Source: Methanobrevibacter thaueri (lineage in GTDB: Archaea > Methanobacteriota > Methanobacteria > Methanobacteriales > Methanobacteriaceae). From it: DNA of 64,000 nt. This document shows positions 30,653-40,353 of this stretch, piece by piece. The translations under genes were made by a program, and so were the position numbers. The stretch is taken from the NCBI RefSeq assembly GCF_015062915.1, contig NZ_SUTJ01000005.1:1-64000 (forward strand), written 5' to 3'. The stretch's first letter is position 1. Every line of letters begins with the position of its first letter. The notes beneath the pieces are model-generated. The model did no database searches. It saw nothing but the letters and a program-made list of their open reading frames with translations, and was not told the DNA's origin.

Positions 30653-31432
30653 ATGAAAGCATTAATAAGCAATGATGATGGAATAACCGCTTCAGGAATA
30701 CTTGCATCAAAAATGGCGGTTGAAGAGATATGTGAAACCTATGTGATTGCTCCTGAAACTCAGCAGAGTGGAATAGGTCATGCATTAACATTATATGAAC
30801 CATTAAGAGTGAATGAACACACATTGAAAGATGGAAGTAAAGGCTATGGTGTTACCGGAACACCGACAGATGCCGTGACACTTGCTCTTTTTGAAATCAT
30901 GGACGAAAGGCCTGACATAATGATTTCAGGAATAAACACAGGATTCAACATCGGAAAGGCGGAGCTTACAACATCAGGAACCCTTGGAGCTGCAATTGAG
31001 GCGGCAAGCTTTGGAATTCCAACCATTGCAATATCACAGGAAGTGACCCGTGATGACATCAAGTTTGAAAATGGTGAAAATCAGGTTGATTTTGATTTTG
31101 CGGGAAAAATGCTTAACAAACTGGCAAAAATAGTTTTAAAAAAAGGTTTGCCTGAAGGAATTGATCTTTTAAATGTCAATGTTCCTGCCAATCCTTCAGA
31201 TGATAAATTTGAAATAGCCAACTTAAGCGAAAGGATGTATATTCCAGATATCGACAAGCGCCTTGATCCTCGCGGAAAGCCATATTATTGGATTGGCGGA
31301 ATCCCCTACGATTCACATGCGCCAGGTAGCGATGGTCATACTTTAAGTGAATTGAATAGAACTACAATAACTCCCATCAACATAGATTTGACAGGAGACA
31401 TGAAAAAATTTAAGGATTATCTAGAGATTTAA
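30653..31432 (+). CDS. surE: 5'-nucleotidase SurE
   Basis: Metal-dependent nucleoside monophosphate phosphatase of 259 residues. The metal site SNDDGI (Asp8, Asp9) is at the N terminus, followed by PETQQSGIGHALTL and ISGINTGFNIG, all standard SurE motifs. YDSHAPGSDGHTLSEL near the end is typical of the family. No ribosome binding site is apparent, so the message may be leaderless. The last 12 bp overlap a convergent 47-codon ORF. Confidence 0.94.
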   Translation: MKALISNDDGITASGILASKMAVEEICETYVIAPETQQSGIGHALTLYEPLRVNEHTLKDGSKGYGVTGTPTDAVTLALFEIMDERPDIMISGINTGFNIGKAELTTSGTLGAAIEAASFGIPTIAISQEVTRDDIKFENGENQVDFDFAGKMLNKLAKIVLKKGLPEGIDLLNVNVPANPSDDKFEIANLSERMYIPDIDKRLDPRGKPYYWIGGIPYDSHAPGSDGHTLSELNRTTITPINIDLTGDMKKFKDYLEI

Positions 31433-31564
31433 ATCCTTAAGGATTTTATCCCTTTCTTCACGAAGTTCATTTAAGATTTTCTCATCAGTGCATCCATCTT
31501 TTTCAAGTTGAGCTAAAGTTCTTGTTATAGCTTCTAAGTTGCTTTCTAATTGATTAATTGCCAT
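31421..31564 (-). CDS. Predicted 47-residue small protein
   Basis: Open frame from ATG at 31564 to TAG at 31421, too short for most gene callers. The product starts MAINQLESNLEAITRTL and ends EERDKILKDLNL; it is highly charged with leucines at heptad-like spacing, so a short helical or coiled-coil protein is plausible. A strong TATA box (TTTATATAG, 31587-31595 on the minus strand) is centred 27 bp before the ATG, exactly right for a leaderless transcript, and no other gene uses it. It overlaps the end of surE by 12 bp. Family unknown. Confidence 0.6.
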   Translation of the reverse strand: MAINQLESNLEAITRTLAQLEKDGCTDEKILNELREERDKILKDLNL

Positions 31565-31586
31565 GGTATAATATTAAAACATTAAA

Positions 31587-31595
31587 CTATATAAA
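31587..31595 (-). promoter_or_regulatory. TATA box of the 47-residue ORF
   Basis: CTTTATATAG on the minus strand, 27 bp from the ATG, in the gap between this ORF and the divergent lsm gene. Confidence 0.6.
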
Positions 31596-31638
31596 GTTAG
31601 AATATAAATTATTATATACTATTAAAGGACTGAAAATC

Positions 31639-31836
31639 ATGACAGATAAAAATCAAGTAAACAAGTTATTCAGACAGTTTAAAAATAAAAACGTAGTAGT
31701 GGAATTAAGAGACAACAATCAAGCTGAAGGAAAAATAATAGCTATCGACAATTACTTAAACATCGTTTTAGAAAATGATAACGGTATTGAAACCTTAAAA
31801 GGTGGAAATATAGTATACGTTAGCCTAAACGAATAG
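31639..31836 (+). CDS. Lsm/Sm-like RNA-binding protein
   Basis: 65-residue archaeal Sm-like protein that should form a ring and bind U-rich RNA. The Sm1 motif includes KNKNVVVELRDNNQAEGKIIAIDNYLNIVLE and the Sm2 motif is near GGNIVYVSL. The frame is open further upstream to 31558, but the ATG at 31639 begins at the normal family start (TDKNQVNKLF) and has AAAGGA before it. It diverges from the 47-residue ORF and converges on marker protein 12. Confidence 0.92.
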   Translation: MTDKNQVNKLFRQFKNKNVVVELRDNNQAEGKIIAIDNYLNIVLENDNGIETLKGGNIVYVSLNE

Positions 31837-31862
31837 CATCACCCTTTAAAACACCACAAAAA

Positions 31863-31917
31863 TAATCTATTGTAGATTAAAATTTATAATATATTGTATA
31901 TTTAAATCAATAATCTA
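31863..31917. terminator. Shared-arm terminator structure between lsm and marker 12
   Basis: TAATCTA (31863-31869), TAGATTA (31873-31879) and TAATCTA again (31911-31917). The middle arm can pair with either outer arm. The first pair (3-nt loop) suits the end of lsm. The second, supported by partly paired AT-rich sequence inside, overlaps the stop of marker 12. Confidence 0.45.
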
Positions 31918-32911
31918 CTTCAACACCTAAAATATTATCGGCACCATCATACACGTCTTTAGCAATCTGTGCGGCACCTATTGCACCGGATTCCTTGGAA
32001 ATTACTTTCAATTCATACTTGTTTTTGAAATACTTATTGATTTCATCCTCAAAGCTGAACGGTTCGGTTGCACTTCCAATGGAACCTGTAAGGACGATTC
32101 CTTCAATCTCATTTTCACATACTATATCCAAACCGGCGATTTCCATTGCAACAGTCATTATCAGTGTGTCAATGGCCAGTTTTGCCTTTTCATCACCGTT
32201 TCTGTAGTTTTCAAGCAATTGGTCTTTCATGTTAGCGACCTTGCCGTCAATGCCTGCAATCTTGATTGCACCGCCATGTGAAAAGCACTCATTTGCTGTG
32301 CGTCTTCCCTCATCAATGTCACGTATCATCTCAAGATCCAAAGGACCATGGACAACGCCCATTGCTCCAATGCAGGCATCCATTGCTCCTTTGATTTTAG
32401 AATCCTCAATGAGAATGTCAACACTGTTGGAGGATATGTCTGCAACTATGAAATTCTTCCAGCCGGTTTCCTTGACTGCATTATATGAAATGCTGACTTT
32501 TTCAGGACTTGCCTGATGGGAATAGGCTGCATTGAACAGTTCATTTAAAGAAGTGGAATCCTTGTGAAGACCAGGTATCATTATTGTTGGAATATTTGAG
32601 CTTTCCAGTTCTGAAAATACTGATGTTCCACCACCGGTGACCTTTCCTGCACCGTTGATTGACAGTATTCCCCTGTCTTCAACCTTTTCAATCGGCAATA
32701 TCTTGTTAAAGCCGTCACCCATCGCATAAGTGATAGCCATCAATTTGACTGAGTCCAAATCGACTCTTTTGGACAGCTCTTCAATTGCGGATACCTTTCC
32801 GCTTTTTGAATCTTCCCTATCAATTTTAAAAATATCGATTATCTCTCCATCATGACCCATGATACAAAATGATATTCCTGTTGTACCGTGGTCCATTCCT
32901 ATAAAAACCAT
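31907..32911 (-). CDS. Methanogenesis marker protein 12
   Basis: 334-residue ASKHA-fold (sugar kinase/Hsp70-like) protein found across methanogens; its biochemical role is not settled. Visible features are the N-terminal phosphate-1-like GMDHGTTGISFCI (residues 5-17), the GAGKVTGGGTSVF segment (near 89-101), FIVADISSNSVDI (phosphate-2-like) and VLTGSIGSA (adenosine motif-like). GAGGGG precedes the ATG. It is monocistronic and convergent with lsm. Confidence 0.9.
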   Translation of the reverse strand: MVFIGMDHGTTGISFCIMGHDGEIIDIFKIDREDSKSGKVSAIEELSKRVDLDSVKLMAITYAMGDGFNKILPIEKVEDRGILSINGAGKVTGGGTSVFSELESSNIPTIMIPGLHKDSTSLNELFNAAYSHQASPEKVSISYNAVKETGWKNFIVADISSNSVDILIEDSKIKGAMDACIGAMGVVHGPLDLEMIRDIDEGRRTANECFSHGGAIKIAGIDGKVANMKDQLLENYRNGDEKAKLAIDTLIMTVAMEIAGLDIVCENEIEGIVLTGSIGSATEPFSFEDEINKYFKNKYELKVISKESGAIGAAQIAKDVYDGADNILGVEVDY

Positions 32912-32986
32912 ATAACTCCCCTCAATTAGATATAGTTATTAAAATCAATAGTTAAAAAAGATTATGTTAATATTAATAGAATTAAA

Positions 32987-33023
32987 ATAAAAAAAGTTTA
33001 AAAGATGAATTTAATCATCTTTT
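32987..33023 (-). terminator. ilvC terminator
   Basis: A 9-bp stem, AAAAGATGA / TCATCTTTT (33000-33008 with 33015-33023), spans the ilvC stop. A run of seven T follows within a few bases on the minus strand. Confidence 0.7.
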
Positions 33024-34003
33024 TGTAATCCACAAGCTTTTCTTAATCTTTCACCGACAATTTCGATGTCTTTCTTACCTTCAGCTGCTCTCATTTCTTT
33101 TAAGTTAGCGCCGTTGGTAACGTTTTCATCATGCCATTGTTTTTTGAAAGTACCATCTTGGATTTCTTTTAAAACAGTTTTCATACCGTCTTTAGCTTCT
33201 TGGGTAATGATTCTATTACCTCTGGTTAATCCACCGTATTCAGCAGTGTTACTTACATCTGTCCACATTCCAGCAAATCCTTTTTCGTAGATTAAGTCAA
33301 CGATGAGTTTTACTTCGTGACAGGTTTCGAAGTAAGCGATTTCAGGTTGGTAACCTGCTTCGACAAGAGTGGTGAATCCAGCGTTGATGAGTTCAGTGAT
33401 ACCTCCGCATAATACGGTTTGTTCACCGAAGAGGTCGGTTTCGGTTTCTTCCTTGAAGGTGGTTTCCAATACACCAGCTTTGGTTAAACCGCAAGCTTTT
33501 GCCATACCTAATGCTAATTGTAAAGCGTCACCGGTAGCGTCTTGTTCAACTGCTACTAAACCAGGGATACCGAATCCTTCTTCGTAGGTTCTTCTTACCA
33601 TGGATCCAGGTCCTTTTGGTGCAAACATTACAATGTTTACGGATTCATCAGGTTTAATTAATTCAAAGTGGATGTTGTAACCGTGAGAGAATGAAATGGT
33701 GTTACCAGCTTCAACATAAGGTGCGATTTGTTCATTGTAGACTTTTTCTTGGATTTCATCAGGAAGCAAGATGTGAATGATGTCTGCTTCTTTAGCTGCA
33801 TCTTCAATGGATTTTACATTCATTCCATCTTCTTTTGCTAAGTTCCAAGAACTACCATTTTCTCTTAAACCTACAATAACATTAGCTCCACTATCAGCCA
33901 TGTTTCTAGATTGTGCTCTTCCTTGAGAACCGTAACCGATTACTGCTATGGTTTTTCCTTCAAGAGCATCTGTATTTACATCGTCGTCGTAATACATTTT
34001 CAT
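33011..34003 (-). CDS. ilvC: Ketol-acid reductoisomerase
   Basis: Converts acetolactate and acetohydroxybutyrate to dihydroxy acids with NAD(P)H and Mg2+. The 330-residue class I enzyme has the Rossmann loop [11 protein letters not shown] near residues 22-32 and the knotted C-terminal domain with [12 protein letters not shown]. The frame is open to 34012, but the ATG at 34003 has GATGAT four bases upstream and gives the family-like start [10 protein letters not shown]. It is monocistronic, 6 kb from ilvBN. Codon use is biased to favoured codons, suggesting high expression. Confidence 0.95.
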   Translation of the reverse strand: MKMYYDDDVNTDALEGKTIAVIGYGSQGRAQSRNMADSGANVIVGLRENGSSWNLAKEDGMNVKSIEDAAKEADIIHILLPDEIQEKVYNEQIAPYVEAGNTISFSHGYNIHFELIKPDESVNIVMFAPKGPGSMVRRTYEEGFGIPGLVAVEQDATGDALQLALGMAKACGLTKAGVLETTFKEETETDLFGEQTVLCGGITELINAGFTTLVEAGYQPEIAYFETCHEVKLIVDLIYEKGFAGMWTDVSNTAEYGGLTRGNRIITQEAKDGMKTVLKEIQDGTFKKQWHDENVTNGANLKEMRAAEGKKDIEIVGERLRKACGLQKDD

Positions 34004-34208
34004 TAAAATCATCTCTTAAATTAATTAATAAAAATTAAGATATCTTAAATATCAAGTTATAAATATGATTTTTTATCTTTATAAAAGTAACTTTTTATTA
34101 TTTAATATTAAAAAACAATTGTTCTATTTTTCATCAAATTAATAAATCATGATTAACATATCTTATAATGTAGTAAATATTATACAGATTATTTTGGTGT
34201 AAGATATA

Positions 34209-37200
34209 ATGAAATTCAAAAGTAAGATTTTTGTTATTGCTTTAATGATGTTGCTTCTGCTATGCGTTTCCTGTGTAAGCGCTAGTGAAAATGAAACATT
34301 GCTAAGCGATGATGGTGGGGAGGTTTTAACCTCAAATGAAGATGAAATCCTATTGGATTCGCAAGAAAATGAAGTGGTGAGCAGTACCGATGAGGATATG
34401 TTAGCAGCGCAATCATTTGATAAGTTACAAGAGTTTATTGATAATACTGAAGAAGGAGGCACTCTTAACCTTGTATATGATTTTAACAGTAATAGTGGAG
34501 ACACTACAACAGTACATATCTCCAAAAGTATCACGATTGATGGGAGAGAGAATCACATTTCTAGTAGTGGAGAGCATGGTCTTTTAAAAATTGATGATGA
34601 CAATCTTAACCATGGCATTTCAGTTACTCTTAAAAATATTAAGTTTAGTGAGGGAGTGGCTAATGGTGGTGCAATTTCTGTTGATAGTGACAACTATAAG
34701 GTTGATTTGACAATAATTGACTGTGAATTCACTAATAATAGAGGTCACGTGTATGGTGGTGCGATTCTTTATGATCCAGGTACTGAAGATTCCAGATTAA
34801 CCATAAGCGGTTCAAGTTTCATAAACAATCAAGCAACCTACAAAAGCTTCTTTACAACTGCGGTGGGAGGCGCTATTGCGGCAAGGAATGGTGTCGTGAA
34901 AGTGGAAGGTTGTAGTTTTGCTGGAAACAGCGCAACCCGTTCAGGAGGAGCAATTTATAGTTTATGTGAGATCACTATTGACAACTGTTATTTTTATTTA
35001 AACCATGCCCCAGATGATGGTGGTGCAATTTATAGTAAAGGAACCTTGAAATGGGGAGAAAATCCATCTGAATTTAAAGAAAACTATGTTGATACGGATA
35101 ATAAAATAGAAGCAAATAAAGGTGGCGCAATTTATGCAGAAACTATTGAAAACACTGTAAAAGGTACTTTTATAGGCAACAAGGCATGGTATGGTGGAGC
35201 AATATATGTTAATTCAAAAGGTCATGTCAATGTTGAATCCAGTAAATTCGAAGGCAATACCGCTAAAAAATCAAGCGGCACCTCAGGCTGCGGAGCTGCA
35301 ATCTATATGGATTCCTCAAGTGCATTGTTGACTTTAAGATATAATATTTTCATTAACAATCAGGCTTATGACGATTATGGTGTTTATAATTGTGGAAAAT
35401 ATGAATCTGTAGAATATAACTGGTGGGGAACCAATAATCCTGATTTCAGCCAGCCTTACCTTGTGGAATGGCACAGAATCGGATCAAATGTCAAACACAG
35501 TGACGGCCATCCGTTAAAAATTGTTCTCACTAGTGATAAGGACAAGATTATGCCATCTGATAATGCAACTTTGACCTTGAAATTTATGGCTGACGGAACT
35601 CTAGACCTGACTGACAGGTTAAATGGTTTTGATGTAGCTTTCAAGTCCAATAAGAAAGCATCCTTTAAATCCGTTGGTGACAGTAAAACATCTGCTTATT
35701 TCATGCCAAGTGAACAGGGCGATCATCTAATTTCCGCTCAAGTAAATGACCAGGCGGCAACAACACATGTATGGGTTATGGGCGATTTTGAAGTATTGCA
35801 GGAGTTAATAAACAATGCTAGTGAAGTTCTTAAGCTGGAACGTGATTTTACTTATACCCTGGGTGTGGATAAAATAACTGAAGGACTCTTGATTAACAAG
35901 CCTTTAACCATAGACGGTAATGAACATACAATTAACGCAATGTCAATGTCCAGAATATTCAATATAGCCTCAGATGATGTTGTCATAAATAATATTGAAC
36001 TAAAACATGGAAAAGCCAGTTCTGGCGGTGCAATTCTTTTAAGCAATGCAAATAATTTCATTATATCCAATTCCGAAATATATAATTCCGATGCAAATAT
36101 GGGGGCTGCAATATTTTCCAGTGAAGGAAATAATGCCCAAATCCTGAATTGTACTTTTGAAAGCGATATTTCAAGAAGCAACGGTGGAGCGGTTTATATT
36201 GCAACACCAAATTCCAAAATAGACAATAGCGAATTTAATAAAAATATTGCGGAATACGGTGGAGCCATATATGTAAGTTCTGAAGCTTCAAATCTTTTAA
36301 TAAGCAACTGTAAATTCGATGAGAATTCCGCTAATTATTATGGGGGAGCTATGGTATGGAATGGAACAGCCGGCCGCATTGAAAATTCAACATTCCGTCT
36401 AAATAAAGCAAGTAGTAGAAGTTTTGTCATTGATAATGAAGGATATTACTTGATTGGAACTTTCAAGGGTTATGAACACTATGTTAATGCAATTTACTCT
36501 GATATGGATTTATCATTCTCAAACATTACTTATGAGGACCATGGTCAGTGGAAAAACACCGACAATCCGATTAAATCCTATTTGATGGTTAATGAAACAA
36601 TAAGCATGGTTGTCTACGATGCATATGGCAGCCATGTGGTCAAGCAGGTAAGCTTCAAAACCAATGAAAGCGGCCAGATTAAATTTGAAACCTATGAACT
36701 CGAGGATGGAAATTACACATATTGGATGACCAATCCTGATAGTGATTATTATCATGCAAAAACTATTGTAGGTCGCTTCAATGTTACAAATGATGCATAT
36801 ATCGGAAGTTCCGTTAAAATCAAAACTGAGAATGAAAAAGAGTTTGAATACGATAATATAAAGATTGACTTTACTTTTGAAAATAAAACCGAATTCAGAG
36901 TGCTTGTTAGAAATCAGGACTGTACCAAAGTCATATATGACCAGAAATATTCAAGAGATTCAGATGATTATTTCGACTACAATCTGCTTCCTAGCAATGA
37001 ATACTACAACATTACTGTCTATAATCTTGGTAATTCCACTTGCAAGCCTAGCCATGATTCAATAGTATTTAAGGTGAAAAAAGATAAATCATATATTCAT
37101 ATAGAGAGTTCTCCTACAAACATTACCTATTCTTCAAATGCCAGCATTAGCTTTAAGGGAGAGGCCAATTGCAGTTCCTACAAAATCACTATTTATGACG

Positions 37201-39218
37201 AGACCAATGATGTGGTATATAGTGAAGACATAAGGGCTGAAAATATCACCGGATCAGTGAACATTCCATTGTTGAATGTCGGAGAATATAATTTCACCAT
37301 AACCAACCTTGGAAATGAATTTAAATCTGAAAACAGCACTTCTGGCAGTTTCAGAGTATTGAAGGCGACTACTAACTTTAACGTCACTGTTAATAATAGC
37401 AGTTTCAATAATGAAACTAACGTGACTGTTAATGCTGAAATTGATGGAACATACACTGTAATAATCAACTCCACCGTTGAAACACGCATAACCATTGAAG
37501 TTGTTAATGGAACAGGCATGAGTAAAGTTAAACTTAATGCAGGACAATACTCAGCCAATGTCACATTCGAACATGAGAATTACAAGAATAATGCAACAAA
37601 TACAACATTCACTATTGATAAGGCCAAATCCCATGTTGGAATAGAGGACTTTGGAGATATGATTATCAATCAAAATAGAACAATACATTTTACTGACGTT
37701 TATATAACCAAATTCAACGTAACAATCTATTATGAAGGAAATGTTATTGTAAGCAGCGAAAATACCACTTCCTTGGAATATACTATTCCTAAATTGGCTA
37801 ATACCGGTAACTATAACATTACCGTGACCAATTTGGGTAATGAGAACATATTGGGAAGTCAGGCATCATACATTTTCCATGTAGACAGCACCAACAACGT
37901 CGAAATCATCGTTGATGATGAATATTATGGAAGGGAACTTCTAGTTATTGTGATTGCCGAAGCTGACGGCTATTATACAGTGGACATTAACGGTACCGAG
38001 TTAACTATTGAAGTGGTTGATGGAATAGGATTTGATGATACCTTACAGCTGCCTGCAGGAGACTATTATGCAAATGTCACATACGACAACCCTGATTATA
38101 CAAATAACATTACCAATACAACATTTACCATATTCAAGGCTGAGTCCAATCTCCAGATTTATGAGATAGGCAACGTTACATATGGTGCCGATGTCGTAGT
38201 CAGGTTCTATGATGACTATCCAACAACATTTTATATCGAGGTTGTAGATCCAAATGGAGCTACTGTAATGAATGCTACCTTCGAATACGAGGACAAAAAT
38301 CCTGAAATGAGCGTAATTTTCTCAGGTCTTGATGTCGGCGAATATGCAGTCATTGTTTATAACAATGGGGATGAGAATGTTGAAGGTTTTGTTAATGCAA
38401 TTGATTTCAATGTCACTGAACTTCAAGGTTCAATCGTTGCATCAGACATGACCCGTGTATACAACAGTGGAATGGATTTCACCGCAAAATTGGTTGACAA
38501 TAACGGAACAGGAATAGCAAACACTACTGTCACATTCGTTATTAAAGGTAAAGAATACACAGCAGTAACAGATGCAAATGGTGTTGCAATTATCAATCCT
38601 AAACTGGCCGTTGGAACATATAAAGTCGAGATTGTTAACCCTTATAATGGCGTTAAAACCACCAAAACACTCAAGATCGTTAGCAGAATCACAGGAAACA
38701 AGAACGTCAAGACATACTACGGCAAGAACTACAAGTACAGGCTCCGCATAATCGGTGATAACGGCAAGACCGTAGGTGCAGGCGTTAGCGTTAAAGTGAC
38801 AATCAACGGAAAAGCAAAAACACTTAAAACAGACAAGAACGGATACATTACAGTGAAATTCACTAAAAAATACCTTCCGAAAACATACACAGTGAAAGCC
38901 GAATACAAAGGAATCAAGGTTTCAAACAAGATTAAGGTCAAAAAGGTCTTGAAACTCAAAAAGGTTAAAGTGAAAAGATCTGCCAAAAAACTTGTGCTTA
39001 AGGCAACTTTAAAAGAAGGTAAAAAGGCACTTAAAGGTAAAAAAGTAGTCTTCAAATTCAAAGGCAAAAAATACAAAGCAAAAACCAACAAGAAAGGTGT
39101 TGCTAAAGTAAAAGTTAAAAAGAACGTGCTTAAAAAACTCAAAAAAGGCAAAAAGGTCAAATACCAAGTGACTTACCTTAAACACACTGTAAAAAGAACC
39201 GCTAAAGTTAAAAAATAA
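34209..39218 (+). CDS. Adhesin-like secreted protein (beta-helix repeats, Ig-like domains)
   Basis: 1669 residues. Signal peptide about 1-26 (FVIALMMLLLLCVSCVSA), then a short acidic stretch. Two beta-helix modules with GGAIY-type repeats lie at about 75-420 (including WWGTNNP near the end of that part) and 525-740. Ig-like repeats follow from about 860 to 1410, several with a [ST]N[LI]-x-I-x5-NVTY-like opening. The lysine-rich C terminus (1410-1669) holds two Ig-like units and resembles the end of the 5048-residue adhesin (FKFKGKKYKAKTNKKG against LKFKGKKYTAKTNKKG). No membrane anchor is seen. A GGTG site lies before the ATG. It probably acts at the cell surface; the ligand is unknown. Confidence 0.9.
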   Translation: MKFKSKIFVIALMMLLLLCVSCVSASENETLLSDDGGEVLTSNEDEILLDSQENEVVSSTDEDMLAAQSFDKLQEFIDNTEEGGTLNLVYDFNSNSGDTTTVHISKSITIDGRENHISSSGEHGLLKIDDDNLNHGISVTLKNIKFSEGVANGGAISVDSDNYKVDLTIIDCEFTNNRGHVYGGAILYDPGTEDSRLTISGSSFINNQATYKSFFTTAVGGAIAARNGVVKVEGCSFAGNSATRSGGAIYSLCEITIDNCYFYLNHAPDDGGAIYSKGTLKWGENPSEFKENYVDTDNKIEANKGGAIYAETIENTVKGTFIGNKAWYGGAIYVNSKGHVNVESSKFEGNTAKKSSGTSGCGAAIYMDSSSALLTLRYNIFINNQAYDDYGVYNCGKYESVEYNWWGTNNPDFSQPYLVEWHRIGSNVKHSDGHPLKIVLTSDKDKIMPSDNATLTLKFMADGTLDLTDRLNGFDVAFKSNKKASFKSVGDSKTSAYFMPSEQGDHLISAQVNDQAATTHVWVMGDFEVLQELINNASEVLKLERDFTYTLGVDKITEGLLINKPLTIDGNEHTINAMSMSRIFNIASDDVVINNIELKHGKASSGGAILLSNANNFIISNSEIYNSDANMGAAIFSSEGNNAQILNCTFESDISRSNGGAVYIATPNSKIDNSEFNKNIAEYGGAIYVSSEASNLLISNCKFDENSANYYGGAMVWNGTAGRIENSTFRLNKASSRSFVIDNEGYYLIGTFKGYEHYVNAIYSDMDLSFSNITYEDHGQWKNTDNPIKSYLMVNETISMVVYDAYGSHVVKQVSFKTNESGQIKFETYELEDGNYTYWMTNPDSDYYHAKTIVGRFNVTNDAYIGSSVKIKTENEKEFEYDNIKIDFTFENKTEFRVLVRNQDCTKVIYDQKYSRDSDDYFDYNLLPSNEYYNITVYNLGNSTCKPSHDSIVFKVKKDKSYIHIESSPTNITYSSNASISFKGEANCSSYKITIYDETNDVVYSEDIRAENITGSVNIPLLNVGEYNFTITNLGNEFKSENSTSGSFRVLKATTNFNVTVNNSSFNNETNVTVNAEIDGTYTVIINSTVETRITIEVVNGTGMSKVKLNAGQYSANVTFEHENYKNNATNTTFTIDKAKSHVGIEDFGDMIINQNRTIHFTDVYITKFNVTIYYEGNVIVSSENTTSLEYTIPKLANTGNYNITVTNLGNENILGSQASYIFHVDSTNNVEIIVDDEYYGRELLVIVIAEADGYYTVDINGTELTIEVVDGIGFDDTLQLPAGDYYANVTYDNPDYTNNITNTTFTIFKAESNLQIYEIGNVTYGADVVVRFYDDYPTTFYIEVVDPNGATVMNATFEYEDKNPEMSVIFSGLDVGEYAVIVYNNGDENVEGFVNAIDFNVTELQGSIVASDMTRVYNSGMDFTAKLVDNNGTGIANTTVTFVIKGKEYTAVTDANGVAIINPKLAVGTYKVEIVNPYNGVKTTKTLKIVSRITGNKNVKTYYGKNYKYRLRIIGDNGKTVGAGVSVKVTINGKAKTLKTDKNGYITVKFTKKYLPKTYTVKAEYKGIKVSNKIKVKKVLKLKKVKVKRSAKKLVLKATLKEGKKALKGKKVVFKFKGKKYKAKTNKKGVAKVKVKKNVLKKLKKGKKVKYQVTYLKHTVKRTAKVKK

Positions 39219-39250
39219 GGATTATTTTCCTTATTTTTCCTATTTTTTTT
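39211..39250 (+). terminator. Terminator of the second adhesin
   Basis: An 11-bp stem, AAAAATAAGGA / TCCTTATTTTT (39211-39221 with 39228-39238), spans the stop codon and is followed by a second T-run. Confidence 0.75.
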
Positions 39251-39310
39251 GAATCTATAATAATCTAAAAGGTCAAAATTAATTTTAAAGAAAAATGAGA
39301 AATAAATTTT

Positions 39311-39349
39311 AAAAAAAAGAATAGAATAGATGGACTTAATAGCCATCTA
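39311..39349 (-). terminator. Terminator after carbonic anhydrase
   Basis: TAGATGG / CCATCTA (39327-39333 with 39343-39349) spans the stop codon. Eight T residues follow on the minus strand. It ends the ilvB-ilvN-carbonic anhydrase unit. Confidence 0.65.
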
Positions 39350-39863
39350 CTAAGACTTTTAACTCACCTGTAACAATATCGATGATAAGACCGTGTACAG
39401 GCACATCCGGGATTAATGGGTGGTTTTTGATTTTTTCCACAACATCCTTAACGTTTTCTTCTTCAGATTCAAATCCACCAATCCATTCTTCAAGGTCATA
39501 TTTAGCGATGTCCTCTTCCTTAATGCCTCTTGCAAGCATCTTTTCTTTCAATGCTTCAGCATCTGCTCCAGCCATACCACATTCAGTGTGGCCTACAACC
39601 ATCACTTCTTCAGCACCAAGGTTGTATAAAGCTGCACCAATGGATCTTATTGCATCTTCTCCAACAATTGAGTTTCCTGCATTTCTGACGATTTTAGCAT
39701 CTCCTCTTTTAAGACCGAGTGCTGGTTCAAAAAAGTCAATTAGTCTGCAGTCCATACAAGTTAGGATAGCTAATTTCTTAGCTGCATGGTGAGACATTTC
39801 TTCGCCTTCAAAGTTATCTACGAATTCCTTATTGTCTTTTAATACATCTTCCAAAATAGTCAT
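39336..39863 (-). CDS. Beta-class carbonic anhydrase
   Basis: Zinc enzyme interconverting CO2 and bicarbonate, 175 residues, similar in size to the Cab enzyme of Methanothermobacter. Zinc ligands Cys36 (in CMDCR, with Asp38 and Arg40), His92 and Cys95 (GHTECG) are all present. It starts four bases after the ilvN stop and has GGGGGG before its ATG, so it is the third gene of ilvB-ilvN. The arrangement may be meaningful because acetolactate synthase releases CO2, but this is inference. Confidence 0.93.
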   Translation of the reverse strand: MTILEDVLKDNKEFVDNFEGEEMSHHAAKKLAILTCMDCRLIDFFEPALGLKRGDAKIVRNAGNSIVGEDAIRSIGAALYNLGAEEVMVVGHTECGMAGADAEALKEKMLARGIKEEDIAKYDLEEWIGGFESEEENVKDVVEKIKNHPLIPDVPVHGLIIDIVTGELKVLVDGY

Positions 39864-39867
39864 TTTC

Positions 39868-40353
39868 TTATACCCCCCTTGACATAGCGGTAAGGCCAGT
39901 TCTGGCTATTCTCTTAATTCCATAGCCTTCTAATAAAGATATGAATGCATTGATTTTATTCTTATCTCCTGTAAGCTCCATCATCAGTGTTTCTTCTGTA
40001 ACATCCAATATATGTGCTCTGAAGATATTGGAATATTGCATTATTTCTGCTCTTGCTTCCGCATTAGGAATACTTACCTTGACAAGGCACAATTCCCTTT
40101 TAACAGCTTTTTCAGTGATATCTTTAATCTTGATAACATCAATTAATTTATTTAATTGCTTCATTACTTGTTCCAAACCTTTTTCGTCTGCATGAACAGT
40201 TATTACCATACGAGAGAGTCCTTCTACTTCTGAACTTCCAACAGTGATTCCGTCAATGTTGAATCCTCTTCTGTTGAACATTCCGGCAACTTTCTGCAAA
40301 ACCCCTGGCTTGTCTTCTACCAGTGTTGAAATAACGTGATATTTCTCATCCAT
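39868..40353 (-). CDS. ilvN: Acetolactate synthase small (regulatory) subunit
   Basis: 161 residues with an N-terminal ACT domain (HVISTLVEDKPGVLQKVAGMFNRRGFNID, residues 5-33) and the C-terminal ACT-like domain, the usual form for valine feedback control of the large subunit. Its ATG directly abuts the ilvB stop, and GTGAT within the end of ilvB serves as ribosome binding site, so translation is probably coupled. The symbol ilvH is equally usable. Confidence 0.95.
   Translation of the reverse strand: MDEKYHVISTLVEDKPGVLQKVAGMFNRRGFNIDGITVGSSEVEGLSRMVITVHADEKGLEQVMKQLNKLIDVIKIKDITEKAVKRELCLVKVSIPNAEARAEIMQYSNIFRAHILDVTEETLMMELTGDKNKINAFISLLEGYGIKRIARTGLTAMSRGV

Noticed and set aside
31558..31638. 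N-terminal extension of the Lsm protein
   Set aside because: The upstream codons cover the promoter region and the family start is at 31639.
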